64,000 bases of DNA. It comes from Roseiarcus sp963776665. GTDB taxonomy: Bacteria; Pseudomonadota; Alphaproteobacteria; Rhizobiales; Beijerinckiaceae. The first letter of the stretch is position 1. Each line of letters opens with the position of its first letter. Location: contig CAVZNQ010000018.1 of assembly GCA_963776665.1 (NCBI GenBank), forward strand, positions 1-64,000, read 5' to 3'. The notes under the pieces are model-generated. The model did no database searches. It saw nothing but the letters and a program-made list of their open reading frames with translations, and had not been told where the DNA came from. Of the stretch, positions 44,606-54,439 are shown one piece after another. The translations under genes and the position numbers were made by a program.

Positions 44606-47600
44606 ACGTGGTCGCAGCCCAGAGTCCCATCGCTTCGGCCATTCGCCGGCTCGAGGAGGGCGGCGCCGTCACGCTGGCGCGCGCGCCCGAGGGCTATGAC
44701 GCCTTCATCGTCGCCGAGCTGGCCCACGCCCTCGCCAGGGCCGGCGAGAACCGGGCCGTGACGCTTGTGTTCGCCGCCCGCGACGGCCTGCGCGCCCAGG
44801 CCTTCATCGATACGCTCGCCTTCGCCGCGCCCGAGGTCGAGGCGCTGCACTTTCCGTCCTGGGATTGCCAGCCCTATGACCGGGTCTCCCCCAACGCCGC
44901 GGTCTCGGCCGAGCGGATGACGGTGCTGGCGCGTCTCGCCCGTACCAGAGGCGCCCTCGAGCGCCCGCGCATTCTGGTCGCTTCGGTCAATGCGCTGACC
45001 CAGCGGGCGCCGCCGCTCGCATTCATCGCCTCGGCCGCATTTTCCGCTGCGCCCGGCAACAGCGTGCGGATGGAGGATCTCGCGCGTTGGCTCGAGTTCG
45101 AACGGCTACGCCCGGGCGAGCACAGTGCGCGACGTCGGCGACTACGCCACCCGCGGCGGCATTCTCGACCTCTATCCGCCGGGCGCCGCGGCGCCGATCC
45201 GACTCGACTTCTTCGGGGACACGCTCGAGTCGCTCCGCGCCTTCGATCCGGAGACCCAGCGCTCGACCGCGCAACTGCGGTCGCTCGATCTGGTGCCGAT
45301 GAGCGAAGCGCGGCTGACTACCGAATCGATCCGCCGCTTCCGCCAGGCCTACGCGCAGGAATTCGGCGCGCCGACCCGCGATGACGACCTCTACGCCGCG
45401 GTCAGCGAAGGCCGGCGCGCGATCGGCCTCGAGCACTGGCTGCCGCTCCTCTACGAAAGCCTCGATACTCTGTTCGACTATGTCGGAGACGCGCCGTTCG
45501 TGCTCGACGCCCGCGCCGAGGACGCGGCGCACGAGCGTATCGCTCTCATCGCCGACAACTATGCCGCTCGCCGCGCGGCCTACGCCGAGAATCCGGTCAA
45601 GGCGGACTATAAGCCGCTGCCCTTCACACGCCTTTATGTGAGCGAAGACGAGTGGAAGGAGCGCCTCGCCGCTCGGCCGCTCGCTCGGCTGACCCCGTTC
45701 GAACCGCCGCCCGACGCCCTTAACGCCCTCGATTGCGGCGGCCATACGGGACGCAACTTCGCCCCCGAGCGGCAGAACGAGAGCGCCAACGTGTTCGACG
45801 CTGCGGTCGCGCATGTGAAGGCGCTGCGCGCGCGCGGACTTAACGTCATCGTCGCCGGCTGGAGCGACGGCTCGCGCGAGCGCCTGAGCCACGTGCTCGC
45901 GGAACACGGCCTGAAATCGCTCGAACTCGTCTCATCCTTTCATCAGGCGAAAACGGCGCGCGCCGGCGCCCTCCCGCTCGCCGTGATCGCCCTCGAACAG
46001 GGCTTCGAGGCGCCCGACTTCGCCATCATCGGCGAGCAGGACATTCTCGGCGACCGGCTCATTCGCCAGTCGCGGCGCCGGCGCCGCGCCCAGGACGTGC
46101 TGGCGGAGGCGAGCGCCCTCACCGCTGGCGATCTCGTTGTCCATATCGACCACGGCGTCGGGCGCTTTGTCGGCCTTCAGACGATCGAGGCCGCGGGCGC
46201 GCCGCACGATTGCCTCGAGATTCACTACGCCGGCGGCGATAGGCTGTTCCTGCCGGTCGAAAATCTCGAGCTCCTGTCGCGCTACGGCTCGGAGACCGGC
46301 GAGCTCGACCGGCTCGGCGGGGCGGGCTGGCAGTCGCGCAAGGCGCGGCTGAAGAAGCGCGTGCGCGAGATGGCTGGCGAACTCATCCGCGTCGCCGCCC
46401 AGCGAATGACGCACGCCGCGCCGCGCCTCACGGTCCCGGAAGGTCTCTACGACGAATTCTGCGCCCGCTTTCCTTATGAGGAGACGCCCGACCAGGAGAG
46501 CGCGATCCAGGCGACGCTCGACGATCTCGCCGCCGGCCGCCCGATGGACCGGCTCGTCTGCGGCGACGTCGGTTTCGGCAAGACCGAAGTCGCGCTGCGC
46601 GCCGCTTTCGCCGCCGCGATCAACGGCAAGCAGACGGTGGTCGTCGCGCCGACGACGCTGCTCGCGCGCCAGCATACGAAAAATTTCCGCGACCGCTTCG
46701 CCGGCCTGCCGGTCGCCGTCGGCCAGCTGTCGCGCATGGTTGGCGCGGTGGAGACCCGAGAGGTGAAGAAGGGCGCCGCCGAGGGCGCGATCGACATCGT
46801 CGTCGGCACTCACGCGGTCCTGGGCAAGACCGTGAGCTTCAAGGACCTCGGCCTCGTCGTGGTCGATGAGGAGCAGCATTTCGGCGTCGGCCACAAGGAG
46901 CGGCTCAAGGAATTGCGTGCGGAAGTGCATGTGCTGACCTTGTCGGCGACGCCGATCCCGCGCACGCTGCAACTGGCGATGACCGGCGTGCGCGAGATGT
47001 CGATCATCGCCACGCCGCCGATCGACCGGCTCGCGGTGCGAACCTTCGTGTCGCCGTTCGACGCGCTGATCGTCCGCGAGGCGTTGTTGCGCGAGCGCTA
47101 TCGCGGCGGGCAATCGTTCTATGTCTGCCCGCGGATCGAGGATCTCGATGAAGCGGCGTCGTTCCTGCGGCAGAACGCGCCCGAGTGCAAATTCGTCGTC
47201 GCCCATGGCCAGATGGCCGCGCGCGAGCTCGAGGACAAGATCGGCGCCTTCTACGACGGCAAGTACGACATCCTCTTGTCGACCGCGATCGTCGAATCCG
47301 GCCTCGACATTCCGCGCGCCAACACCATGATCGTCCATCGCGCCGACATGTTCGGCCTGGCGCAGCTCTATCAGCTGCGCGGGCGCGTCGGCCGCTCGAA
47401 GGTGCGCGCCTACGCCTATTTCACCACTCCGGCGAAGGCCAAGATCACGCCGCAGGCCGAGAAGCGGCTGGCCGTGCTGCAATCGCTCGACGTGCTGGGC
47501 GCGGGCTTTCAGCTCGCGAGCCACGACCTCGATCTGCGCGGCGCCGGCAATCTCCTCGGCGAAGAGCAGTCCGGCCACATCAAGGAAGTCGGCTACGAGC

Positions 47601-48127
47601 TTTATCAGCAAATGGTGCGCGAGGCGGTCGAGCGCATCAAGTCGGGCGAGGACGCGCCGGCCGAGGACATGTGGTCGCCGACCATCCAGCTAGGCAGCCC
47701 GGTGACGATCCCCGAAGCCTATATCCCCGATTTGCCTGCGCGGCTCGCGCTCTATCGCCGTCTCTCGGCGCTCGAGGACGAGGGTGAGATCGACGCCATG
47801 GGGGCTGAAATCGTCGATCGCTTCGGCCCGCCGCCGCCCGAAGTCGGCCTCTTGCTCAACCTGGTGCAGATCAAGGCGCTGTGCCGCCGCGCCAATGTCG
47901 AAAAGCTGGAGGCCGGTCCCAAGGGTCTCACGCTCGCTTTCCGCGACAAGTCCTTCGCCAACCCTGCGGCGCTGGTGAGATGGGTCGCCGCCCAGGGCGA
48001 ACGCGCCCGCGTCCGCCCCGACATGCGCATCGTCGTCGCGGACGATTTCGACAGGCTCGAGGACCGGCTTGCGGGAACGCTGGGGGTGATGCGCGAGATC
48101 GCCAAGATAGCGGGGAAGAGGGGGTAG
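44602..48127 (+). pseudogene. mfd: Transcription-repair coupling factor, frameshifted
   Basis: Mfd removes RNA polymerase stalled at DNA damage and recruits UvrA. The N-terminal part (MNVVAAQSPIASAIRRLEEG, HFPSWDCQPYDRVSPNAAVS) runs in one frame to about 45096. One extra base then shifts it, and the rest, from NGYARASTVRDVGDYATRGG onward, continues in the next frame to the end. Restored length is about 1174 residues. Domains in order are UvrB-like D1, the RNA-polymerase-interacting domain (ALTAGDLVVHIDHGVGRFVG), the helicase with Walker A RLVCGDVGFGKTEVALRAAF and DEEQHFG box, and the C-terminal D7 domain. The rest of the gene is intact, so a sequence error or very recent mutation is likely. 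Confidence 0.9.
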
Positions 48128-48166
48128 CCTCAGTGGCCTGCCCTCAATATTCCTGTCGCGCGCTTT

Positions 48167-48194
48167 GTCATTCCCGCGAAAGCGGGAATCCAGC
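48167..48194. repeat. REP-like palindromic element 1
   Basis: Contains the palindrome TTCCCGCGAAAGCGGGAA, flanked by GTCA and TCCAGC. A partner end, GCTGGATGCCCGC, lies about 17 bases further on, as in the common paired extragenic palindrome of proteobacteria. It lies between mfd and the HD-domain gene and may act as an mRNA stabiliser or binding site. Confidence 0.65.
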
Positions 48195-48303
48195 GTCTCA
48201 TCAAAAGTTGCTGGATGCCCGCTTGATGGACCGACGCTGCAGTTTGCGGATTGTGATAGGTAAGACAAGGAGACGCTAAGACGCCGAACGCCGAAGGCTT
48301 CCC

Positions 48304-48858
48304 ATGGAAAAGATGCATTTCACTCGAATGGACGCGGGATCGGACGAGGATTTCAAAGTCCTCCAGCACGTCCATGAGCAGAACCTGCGCGAACTGCCTG
48401 GCCGACTGTTTGCGCTGCTCGCGGACTTGAAGAACGACACCGCCTACAACATCACCCGCTACGACCATTGCCTGCAGACTGCGACGCGCGCTTTGCGGGA
48501 CGGGAAGGACGACGAATATGTTGCGGTCGCCCTCCTGCACGACGCTTGCGAGCGGCTTGGACCGTTCAATCACGGCGAAGTCATCGGCTCGATCCTCAAG
48601 CCGTTCGTCAGCCGCGACAATCTGTTCATGCTCACTCAGCACGGCCTGTTTCAGACCTACTTCTACGCGAAGCACCTCGGGCTCGACCCGAATGCGCGCG
48701 ACAAGTTCAAGTCCGATCCGGCCTACGAGCAGACGGTCGAGTTTTGCGCAAAATACGACGAGGTTTCCTTCGACCCCGACTACAAAAGCGAGCCGCTTTC
48801 AACTTTTGAACCGATGGTCAGCAAGTTGCTGACGAAAGCGTGGACGCCGCCGAAATAG
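48304..48858 (+). CDS. HD-domain metal-dependent phosphohydrolase-like protein
   Basis: A 184-residue soluble protein with an HD superfamily metal centre: His in NITRYDHCLQTATRALRDG and the HD pair in VAVALLHDACERLGPFNH, with a further His in FNHGEVIGSILKPFVS and Asp in EFCAKYDEVSFDPDYKS. HD proteins hydrolyse phosphate esters or nucleotides, or act as oxygenases of the MIOX type. The helix layout (helix, then YDHCLQTA, then ALLHDACE) resembles the phosphonate-utilisation HD proteins, but no phn genes are near. Substrate unknown. Confidence 0.72.
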   Translation: MEKMHFTRMDAGSDEDFKVLQHVHEQNLRELPGRLFALLADLKNDTAYNITRYDHCLQTATRALRDGKDDEYVAVALLHDACERLGPFNHGEVIGSILKPFVSRDNLFMLTQHGLFQTYFYAKHLGLDPNARDKFKSDPAYEQTVEFCAKYDEVSFDPDYKSEPLSTFEPMVSKLLTKAWTPPK

Positions 48859-48915
48859 GCTTGGGGCCGCGTCATTCCCATCTCGCGCATCGGGCTTTCA
48901 AGCTGCTCGCTTTCT

Positions 48916-48943
48916 GTCATGCCCGCGAAAGCGGACATCCAGC
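48916..48943. repeat. REP-like palindromic element 2 (diverged)
   Basis: GTCATGCCCGCGAAAGCGGA, continuing CATCCAGC, is a diverged copy of the element at 48167-48194, with two changes in the stem. It lies in the same orientation on the other side of the HD gene. Confidence 0.55.
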
Positions 48944-49005
48944 ATCCCTTTGGCGAGTTGCTAGATTCCGACGTGGAAATGACAAAGCGATCGCAGGCGA
49001 CCCTT

Positions 49006-49054
49006 GCTTTCCGCGACAAGTTCTTCGCGAAACCGTCGGCGCCGGTGAGATGGG
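49006..49054 (+). repeat. Partial echo of the mfd 3' end
   Basis: These 49 bases match mfd bases 47936-47984 at 43 positions and in the same orientation; in translation LAFRDKFFAKPSAPVRW stands against LAFRDKSFANPAALVRW. It has no surrounding gene. It reads as a relic of a duplication or recombination about 1 kb downstream of mfd. Confidence 0.6.
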
Positions 49055-49180
49055 GAGACGGGGCAGGGGCGGTGAGTTCTTCCATATTTCGGGAACGGCT
49101 CGGAGGCGACGCCGCAAGATGGATCAAATGCCCCACGACGCTCGTTATGACGATGAAATGATCGAGCAAAGGAGTTTCCC

Positions 49181-49519
49181 ATGCAACCCACCTGGAAGCC
49201 CCACGAGAAACACGGACAGCTTACGGCGCAAAGCGACCTGCCGGACAGCGTCTATGCCTTTCCCAAGCAGCGCAAGGAGCCGCTGACCGACGCGAAGCAC
49301 GTTCGCAACGCGGTCGCGCGATTCGATCAGGTCACCGACGTTTCCGACGCCGATCGTGAACTGGCTTTCGCCAACATCAAGAAGGCGGCGAAACACTATG
49401 ACGTCGACCTCTCGGAGACATCATGGCGCGAACTCGGCGTTCATCCCCAACGCAACCGGAAGGAGGCCGCCGCCAAGGGGGCAGCGACGCGCAAGGCTCA
49501 GCGCAAGGAGCGGGCCTAG
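49181..49519 (+). CDS. Small conserved protein, DUF6582-like
   Basis: A 112-residue soluble, highly charged protein: DLPDSVYAFPKQRKEPLTDA near residue 19, KHVRNAVARFDQVTDVSDAD, AFANIKKAAKHYDVDLSETS and an Arg/Lys/Ala-rich tail (NRKEAAAKGAATRKAQRKER). The KQRKEPL-DAKHVRNA-RFDQV pattern matches a family seen beside phage and stress genes (DUF6582), function unknown. The basic tail could bind nucleic acid. Confidence 0.72.
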   Translation: MQPTWKPHEKHGQLTAQSDLPDSVYAFPKQRKEPLTDAKHVRNAVARFDQVTDVSDADRELAFANIKKAAKHYDVDLSETSWRELGVHPQRNRKEAAAKGAATRKAQRKERA

Positions 49520-49599
49520 CTGAACTCGTGGCCTGACAGAATCGCGGCGGCGCACGGGGATCATGAAAAACCGGTCGCGACGAACTTTGTTAGATTTGT

Positions 49600-49850
49600 C
49601 TTTGAGAAAATCAGAATCCATGCTACGTTGGCCCGGTCGCGCCTGCCGGGGCGGAAGGCTCTTGGCCAGAGAGGAGGCGGATAAAGAATTTTTGCCTGGG
49701 GGGTCAGTCTAACCCCTTGAAAACGCTCGTTTCGGACAAGGGAATCCAAGGAAATCCGAGCCTTTTCCTTTGTTTTTCTTTGGCCAGGCTTGGCCGGATT
49801 TTGCTCGATTTTGACAAATTTGGATTTGGCTTTGGAGACACATTAATACA
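49600..49850 (+). repeat. Dispersed intergenic repeat, copy 2
   Basis: The longest copy of the repeat also seen at 12311-12539 and, inverted, near 57803-58000. Blocks in order are GAGAAAATCAGAATCCATGC (49604-49623), AAAGAATTTTTGCCTGGGGG continuing GTC (49683-49705), TCGGACAAGGGAATCCAAGG (49732-49751), TTTTTCTTTGGCCAGGCTTG (49773-49792), GGATTTTGCTCGATTTTG and an end TTTGGATTTGGCTTTGG followed by ACACATTA. The gene-free gap 49520-49867 holds nothing else. Confidence 0.72.
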
Positions 49851-49867
49851 GATATGGAGCGTCCAAT

Positions 49868-50053
49868 ATGAAAGACCCGGCAAAGAAGCCTCCTCGCGGA
49901 TCGCGCGCCGCGGCCGAGGAGAAGCTCGACGAGGAACTCGAGGAGTCGTTTCCGGCGAGCGACCCGCCAGCCAACACCCCGACCTCCGCCGGCGGGCCGG
50001 CGCGGCCGCGGACGAAACGGGCGGCGAGGGTCAAACCCGGAGGGCGCAACTGA
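49868..50053 (+). CDS. 61-residue protein with SFPASDPP motif
   Basis: A short, disordered, charged protein: MKDPAKKPPRGSRAAAEEKL, then DEELEESFPASDPPANTPTS, ending in a basic tail (RPRTKRAARVKPGGRN). The LxESFPASDPPA motif is common in small proteobacterial proteins of unknown function, often stress-associated. It starts seven bases after the annotated end region of repeat copy 2 with a GGAG site upstream. Confidence 0.65.
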   Translation: MKDPAKKPPRGSRAAAEEKLDEELEESFPASDPPANTPTSAGGPARPRTKRAARVKPGGRN

Positions 50054-50058
50054 TCTGG

Positions 50059-50364
50059 CTACTTCGCCGAGAGAACGTGGAACGTTCCCTCCTCGCCGTC
50101 GAGCGCAGAGTCGGGCTCAGTCACGGTCAGTCTCTTGACGAACGCGGATCGCGGGCCTTGGCGCATCTCGGCGATGAGCGCTTCGACGGCCGCTGGAGGA
50201 CCCCGGACCAGCGCCTCGACCGCGCCGTCGGATCGGTTGCGCACCCAGCCGGACACGTTCAGTCTCAGCGCCGCGCGGCGGGTGAACTCGCGATAACCTA
50301 CCCCCTGCACGACGCCTTCAACCGCGATGCTGCGGACGAGGTGTGATTTCTCAGGGGCTGTCAT
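50059..50364 (-). CDS. acyP: Acylphosphatase
   Basis: Hydrolyses acyl phosphates such as acetyl phosphate. The 101-residue product has the phosphate-binding loop and catalytic Arg in VVQGVGYREFTRRAAL and the catalytic Asn in VSGWVRNRSDGAVEALVRG. Length is normal. It overlaps, on the opposite strand, the upstream region of the following flavin-binding protein gene. Confidence 0.9.
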   Translation of the reverse strand: MTAPEKSHLVRSIAVEGVVQGVGYREFTRRAALRLNVSGWVRNRSDGAVEALVRGPPAAVEALIAEMRQGPRSAFVKRLTVTEPDSALDGEEGTFHVLSAK

Positions 50365-50408
50365 CGCTCGGGGTGGGGAGGCTGGTTGCGGACGAAAAGG
50401 AGGCGCTC

Positions 50409-50822
50409 ATGAAGGTCGAAGAGGTGTTCGCAATCGTCAAGCAGAAACGGCTCGCCGTCGTGTCGACGGCCGACGAGTCCGGTGCGCCCGAGGCGGCTCT
50501 GGTGGGCTTCGCCCTGACGGAGCGCAACGAGGTCGTGTTCGACACTTTGGGGTCGAGCCGCAAGGCCGTCAACATAGCCCGCCGGGCCACGACCGCCTTG
50601 GTGATCGGATGGGACAACGACATCACCGTCCAGATCGAAGGCGACGCTCGCCGGCCCCAGGGCGGCGACTTGGCGTACGCCAAGGCGGCCTACTACCGCG
50701 AATGGCCGGACGGCCGCTCGCGCGAGAATTGGCCGGATATCGCCTATATCGTCGTCAAGCCGCGATGGATGCGCTACGCGAACTACGCCGGAGCGCCCGT
50801 TATCGAGGAGTTCACCGTGTAG
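50409..50822 (+). CDS. Pyridoxamine 5'-phosphate oxidase family protein
   Basis: A 137-residue split-barrel flavin-binding-type protein: KRLAVVSTADESGAPEAALV, FALTERNEVVFDTLGSSRKA with the conserved STADESG and K-N/A stretch, VNIARRATTALVIGWDNDIT and PRWMRYANYAGAPVIEEF. It is shorter than true PdxH and lacks its C-terminal R-L-P motif, so it is probably a general FMN- or F420-type reductase or stress protein. The start at 50409 follows GGAGG; an upstream in-frame ATG at 50343 overlaps acyP. Confidence 0.75.
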   Translation: MKVEEVFAIVKQKRLAVVSTADESGAPEAALVGFALTERNEVVFDTLGSSRKAVNIARRATTALVIGWDNDITVQIEGDARRPQGGDLAYAKAAYYREWPDGRSRENWPDIAYIVVKPRWMRYANYAGAPVIEEFTV

Positions 50823-50927
50823 CGGCGACAGACGGCTTCCCATTGCCCCCGGGCGAGGCCCAGACTATATCCGGTCGCTCGAACGCTTACGCCGATTGGT
50901 ATCGGCGAGTGAGCTTGAGGTGCCTCG

Positions 50928-52886
50928 ATGATTTACGTCACCTTTCCCGATGGCGCTAAGCGCGCCTACGAGCCCGGCGTTTCGGGCTTAGACATCGCCA
51001 GGTCGATCTCCCCCTCTCTCGCGAAGCGAACCGTGGCCGCGATTCGCGACGGCGAGCTTGTTGATCTTGCCGACCCGATCGATAAGGACTCGGCGCTCGA
51101 GTTCATCTCCCGCGACGATCCGCGCGCGCTCGAGCTCATCCGCCACGACGCCGCGCATGTGCTCGCCGAGGCGGTGCAGTCGCTGTGGCCAAGCGCCCAA
51201 GTCACGATCGGCCCGGTGATCGAGAATGGGTTCTATTACGACTTCTATCGCGCCGAGCCGTTTACGCCCGATGATTTTCCGGCGATCGAGAAGCGCATGC
51301 GCGAAATCATCGCCCGTGACAAACCGTTCAAGAAGACCGTCGTTTCGCGCGAGGAGGCCAAAGGTTTTTTCGAGAAGAAGGGCGAAGCGTTCAAGATCGA
51401 GCTGATCGACGCCATTCCTCCCGATCAGGAGTTGAAGTTTTATAGCCAGGGCGAGTGGACCGACCTCTGCCGAGGGCCGCATATGACCTCGACCGGCAAG
51501 GTCGGCGAGGCGGTCAGGCTGATGAAAGTCGCGGGCGCTTACTGGCGCGGCGATTCGACCAAGCCGATGCTGTCGCGCATCTACGGAACCGCCTTCGCCA
51601 GCCGGCAGGACCTCGACGCTTATCTGACCCAGCTCGAGGAGGCCGAGCGGCGCGACCATCGCAAACTGGCGCGCGAGATGGACCTCTTCCACACCCAGGA
51701 AGAAGGGCCGGGCTCGATCTTCTGGCACCCGAAGGGCTGGACCCTGTTCCAGACCTTGGTCGCGTACATGCGCAGGCGCCTTGCCGCCGACTATCAGGAG
51801 GTCAACGCGCCGCAAGTGCTTGACAAGCACCTATGGGAAATCTCCGGTCACTGGGGCTGGTATCGCGAGAGCATGTTCATGTGCCGTCCCGCCGGGGAAG
51901 AGGCAGAGACCGAGGATCTGCGGGTCTACGCGCTGAAGCCCATGAACTGTCCCGGCCATGTGCAGATCTTCAAGCATGGCCTGCGGTCGTATCGCGAATT
52001 GCCCCTGCGTCTGGCAGAATTCGGCGCCGTCAACCGTTACGAGCCATCGGGAGCGCTGCACGGGCTCATGCGCGTGCGCTCCTTCACCCAGGACGACGCG
52101 CACATCTTCTGCACCGAGGAGCAACTTGCGGAAGAGTGTCACAAGATCAACGAACTGATCCTATCGGTGTACAGTCATTTTGGCTTCGAAAAGATCGTGG
52201 TCAAACTCTCGACTCGACCCGAGAAACGCGTCGGAACCGACGCCATGTGGGATCATGCGGAGGCGGTGATGACCCGCGTCCTGGATGAGATTCGCCTGCG
52301 GCACGGCAACGTCGTCACGACCGCGCTGAACCCGGGGGAAGGCGCCTTCTACGGGCCGAAGTTCGAGTATGTATTGCGCGACGCCATCGGTCGCGACTGG
52401 CAGTGCGGTACGACGCAGGTCGACTTCAATCTCCCCGAGCGCTTCGGCGCTTTTTATGTCGCCGGAAACAGCGAAAAGACGACACCCGTCATGATTTATC
52501 GCGCCATCTGTGGTTCGATGGAGCGCTTCATCGGCATCCTGCTCGAACATTACGCGGGCCACTTGCCGCTGTGGTTGGCGCCGTCCCAGATCGTCGTATG
52601 CACGATCACCAGCGACGCTGACGACGCTGCGCTTCGCTTTGCCGCCTTGGCGAAAAAGCGGGGTCTGAGGGTCGAGACCGACTTGCGCAACGAGAAGATC
52701 AATTACAAAGTGCGCGAGCACTCACTGGCGAAGATTCCGGTTCTGATCGCTCTCGGTCGAAGGGAGGCGAGCGAAAACACGGTCTCTTTGCGCCGCCTCG
52801 GCTCCAACGCCCAGGTGGCGATGGGCGTCGAGGAAGCGCTCGAAGCGCTTGCGACGGAGACGGTCCCTCCGGACCTTCGCGGGTGA
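50928..52886 (+). CDS. thrS: Threonyl-tRNA synthetase
   Basis: Charges tRNA-Thr. The 652-residue product has the N-terminal TGS domain (IYVTFPDGAKRAYEPGVSGL) and the editing domain with HDAAHVLAEAVQSLWPSA and LCRGPHMTSTGKV. The class II core follows with motif 2 in RYEPSGALHGLMRVRSFTQD and motif 3 in AICGSMERFIGILLEHYAGH, zinc ligands in MNCPGHVQIF, and the C-terminal anticodon-binding domain (LRVETDLRNEKINYKVREHS). Complete. Confidence 0.97.
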   Translation: MIYVTFPDGAKRAYEPGVSGLDIARSISPSLAKRTVAAIRDGELVDLADPIDKDSALEFISRDDPRALELIRHDAAHVLAEAVQSLWPSAQVTIGPVIENGFYYDFYRAEPFTPDDFPAIEKRMREIIARDKPFKKTVVSREEAKGFFEKKGEAFKIELIDAIPPDQELKFYSQGEWTDLCRGPHMTSTGKVGEAVRLMKVAGAYWRGDSTKPMLSRIYGTAFASRQDLDAYLTQLEEAERRDHRKLAREMDLFHTQEEGPGSIFWHPKGWTLFQTLVAYMRRRLAADYQEVNAPQVLDKHLWEISGHWGWYRESMFMCRPAGEEAETEDLRVYALKPMNCPGHVQIFKHGLRSYRELPLRLAEFGAVNRYEPSGALHGLMRVRSFTQDDAHIFCTEEQLAEECHKINELILSVYSHFGFEKIVVKLSTRPEKRVGTDAMWDHAEAVMTRVLDEIRLRHGNVVTTALNPGEGAFYGPKFEYVLRDAIGRDWQCGTTQVDFNLPERFGAFYVAGNSEKTTPVMIYRAICGSMERFIGILLEHYAGHLPLWLAPSQIVVCTITSDADDAALRFAALAKKRGLRVETDLRNEKINYKVREHSLAKIPVLIALGRREASENTVSLRRLGSNAQVAMGVEEALEALATETVPPDLRG

Positions 52887-52945
52887 CCTCGCCGTCTTCC
52901 GTTTCGCCGAAAAAAGTTTCATGATGGCGCGGAGATCGAGGAGCG

Positions 52946-54439
52946 ATGATGTCGCTTGAGTCAAGACCGATCCGCGTTCGCAACGCCATCCGGTTTCTGT
53001 TCCGGGGCGGCGAGGTTGTCCTCGATCGCTTTTCGCCCCGCGCGACCGTTCTCGATTGGTTGCGCGAGGAAGCGAGAGCGAAAGGAACGAAGGAGGGCTG
53101 CGCCGAGGGGGATTGTGGCGCTTGCACCGTCGTCTTGGCGCGTCTCAAGGCCGGAGTCCTAGCCTACGAGCCGATCAATGCTTGCATCTTGCTCTTGGGC
53201 CAGCTCGATGGAGCCGAACTCATCACGATCGAAGACCTTGCCGTGGGCGGCGATCTGCATCCACTGCAGCGAGCAATGGTGGATCGGCACGCTTCGCAGT
53301 GCGGCTTCTGCACGCCCGGGATCGTGATGAGTTTTTTCGCAGCCTATCATTCCGGAGCGCCTCAGACATACAGCGGGCTTTGCGACCAGCTTGCCGGCAA
53401 TCTCTGCCGGTGCACCGGCTATCGCCCAATCATCGAGGCAGCGCTGGCGACCTGCGATGGTGTCCCCGCCGATCGGTTCGCGGCGACGGCGGGAACGCAA
53501 ACCTCAGCGCTGGAAGGTCTCGCCGATGGGGAAGATGTGTTTGTCGGCGACGACGGGGCTTTCTTTGCGGCCCCAGCGAGCCTTGACTCTCTCGCGGCGC
53601 TCTATGGACGCTTTCCGGACGCCACGCTGGTCGCAGGGGCAACTGACGTCGGGCTATGGATCACCAAGCAATTGCAGGATCTGAAGCGGATCATCTGGCT
53701 TGGCCGCGTCGCCGGATTGGATGGCGTCCAGCGGACCGCCGGCAACGGGGTCTCGCTTGGGGCGACGTTGATTTTGGAGGATGCCGCACCGCTGCTCGGC
53801 GCGATCCATCCCGACTTGAGCGAGTTGTTGCGTCGCTTCGGCTCAAAGCAGGTGCGCGCGACCGGAACCGTCGGCGGGAACATCGCCAACGGCTCGCCGA
53901 TAGGCGACATCGCGCCGGCGTTGATCGCGCTTGGGGGCAGCGTTGTTTTGCGCAAGGGCGCCAAGGTCCGCGCGCTGCCCCTTGAAGACTTCTTCATCGC
54001 CTACGGCAAACAGGACCGCGACCCGGGCGAGTTCGTCGCGGCGGTCGAGGCGCCTGGCCTCGCAGTTCACCAGCGCTACCGGGCCTTCAAGGTGTCCAAA
54101 CGCCTGGACGAGGACATATCCGCGGTGATGCTCGCGGTCCGAGTTGACCTCGATGGCCGCCGTATCGCCGGCGCGCGCATCGCCTGTGGGGGCATGGCGG
54201 CGACGCCGAAACGGGCCGCAAACGCGGAGCGGACTCTCGTTGGCGCAGACCTTGACAGTCCCGGGAGTTGGCGCACGGCCAGCGCCGCGCTGTCAGAAGA
54301 CTTTGCACCGCTGACTGACCAGCGCGCGAGCGCTGCGTACCGCATGACGGTCGCCGCCAATCTTCTCCAGAAGGCGCTGCTGGAGATCTCGGGCGCGAGC
54401 GTGCCGACGCGGATCGGAGTGCTCCATGCCGCCGAGTGA
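52946..54439 (+). CDS. xdhA: Xanthine dehydrogenase small subunit
   Basis: Iron-sulfur/FAD subunit of the enzyme that oxidises hypoxanthine to xanthine and urate. The 497-residue product has the plant-type 2Fe-2S domain (GCAEGDCGACTVVLARLKAG), the second 2Fe-2S domain (QCGFCTPGIVMSFF; GNLCRCTGYRPIIEA) and the FAD domain (ATLVAGATDVGLWITKQLQD; TGTVGGNIANGSPIGDIAPA; YRAFKVSKRLDEDIS). It overlaps xdhB by 14 bases. Confidence 0.95.
   Translation: MMSLESRPIRVRNAIRFLFRGGEVVLDRFSPRATVLDWLREEARAKGTKEGCAEGDCGACTVVLARLKAGVLAYEPINACILLLGQLDGAELITIEDLAVGGDLHPLQRAMVDRHASQCGFCTPGIVMSFFAAYHSGAPQTYSGLCDQLAGNLCRCTGYRPIIEAALATCDGVPADRFAATAGTQTSALEGLADGEDVFVGDDGAFFAAPASLDSLAALYGRFPDATLVAGATDVGLWITKQLQDLKRIIWLGRVAGLDGVQRTAGNGVSLGATLILEDAAPLLGAIHPDLSELLRRFGSKQVRATGTVGGNIANGSPIGDIAPALIALGGSVVLRKGAKVRALPLEDFFIAYGKQDRDPGEFVAAVEAPGLAVHQRYRAFKVSKRLDEDISAVMLAVRVDLDGRRIAGARIACGGMAATPKRAANAERTLVGADLDSPGSWRTASAALSEDFAPLTDQRASAAYRMTVAANLLQKALLEISGASVPTRIGVLHAAE

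Noticed and set aside
45932..47611. Minus-strand open frame (about 559 codons) opposite mfd
   Set aside because: Composition is that of a high-GC antisense frame, and mfd motifs on the plus strand explain the region.
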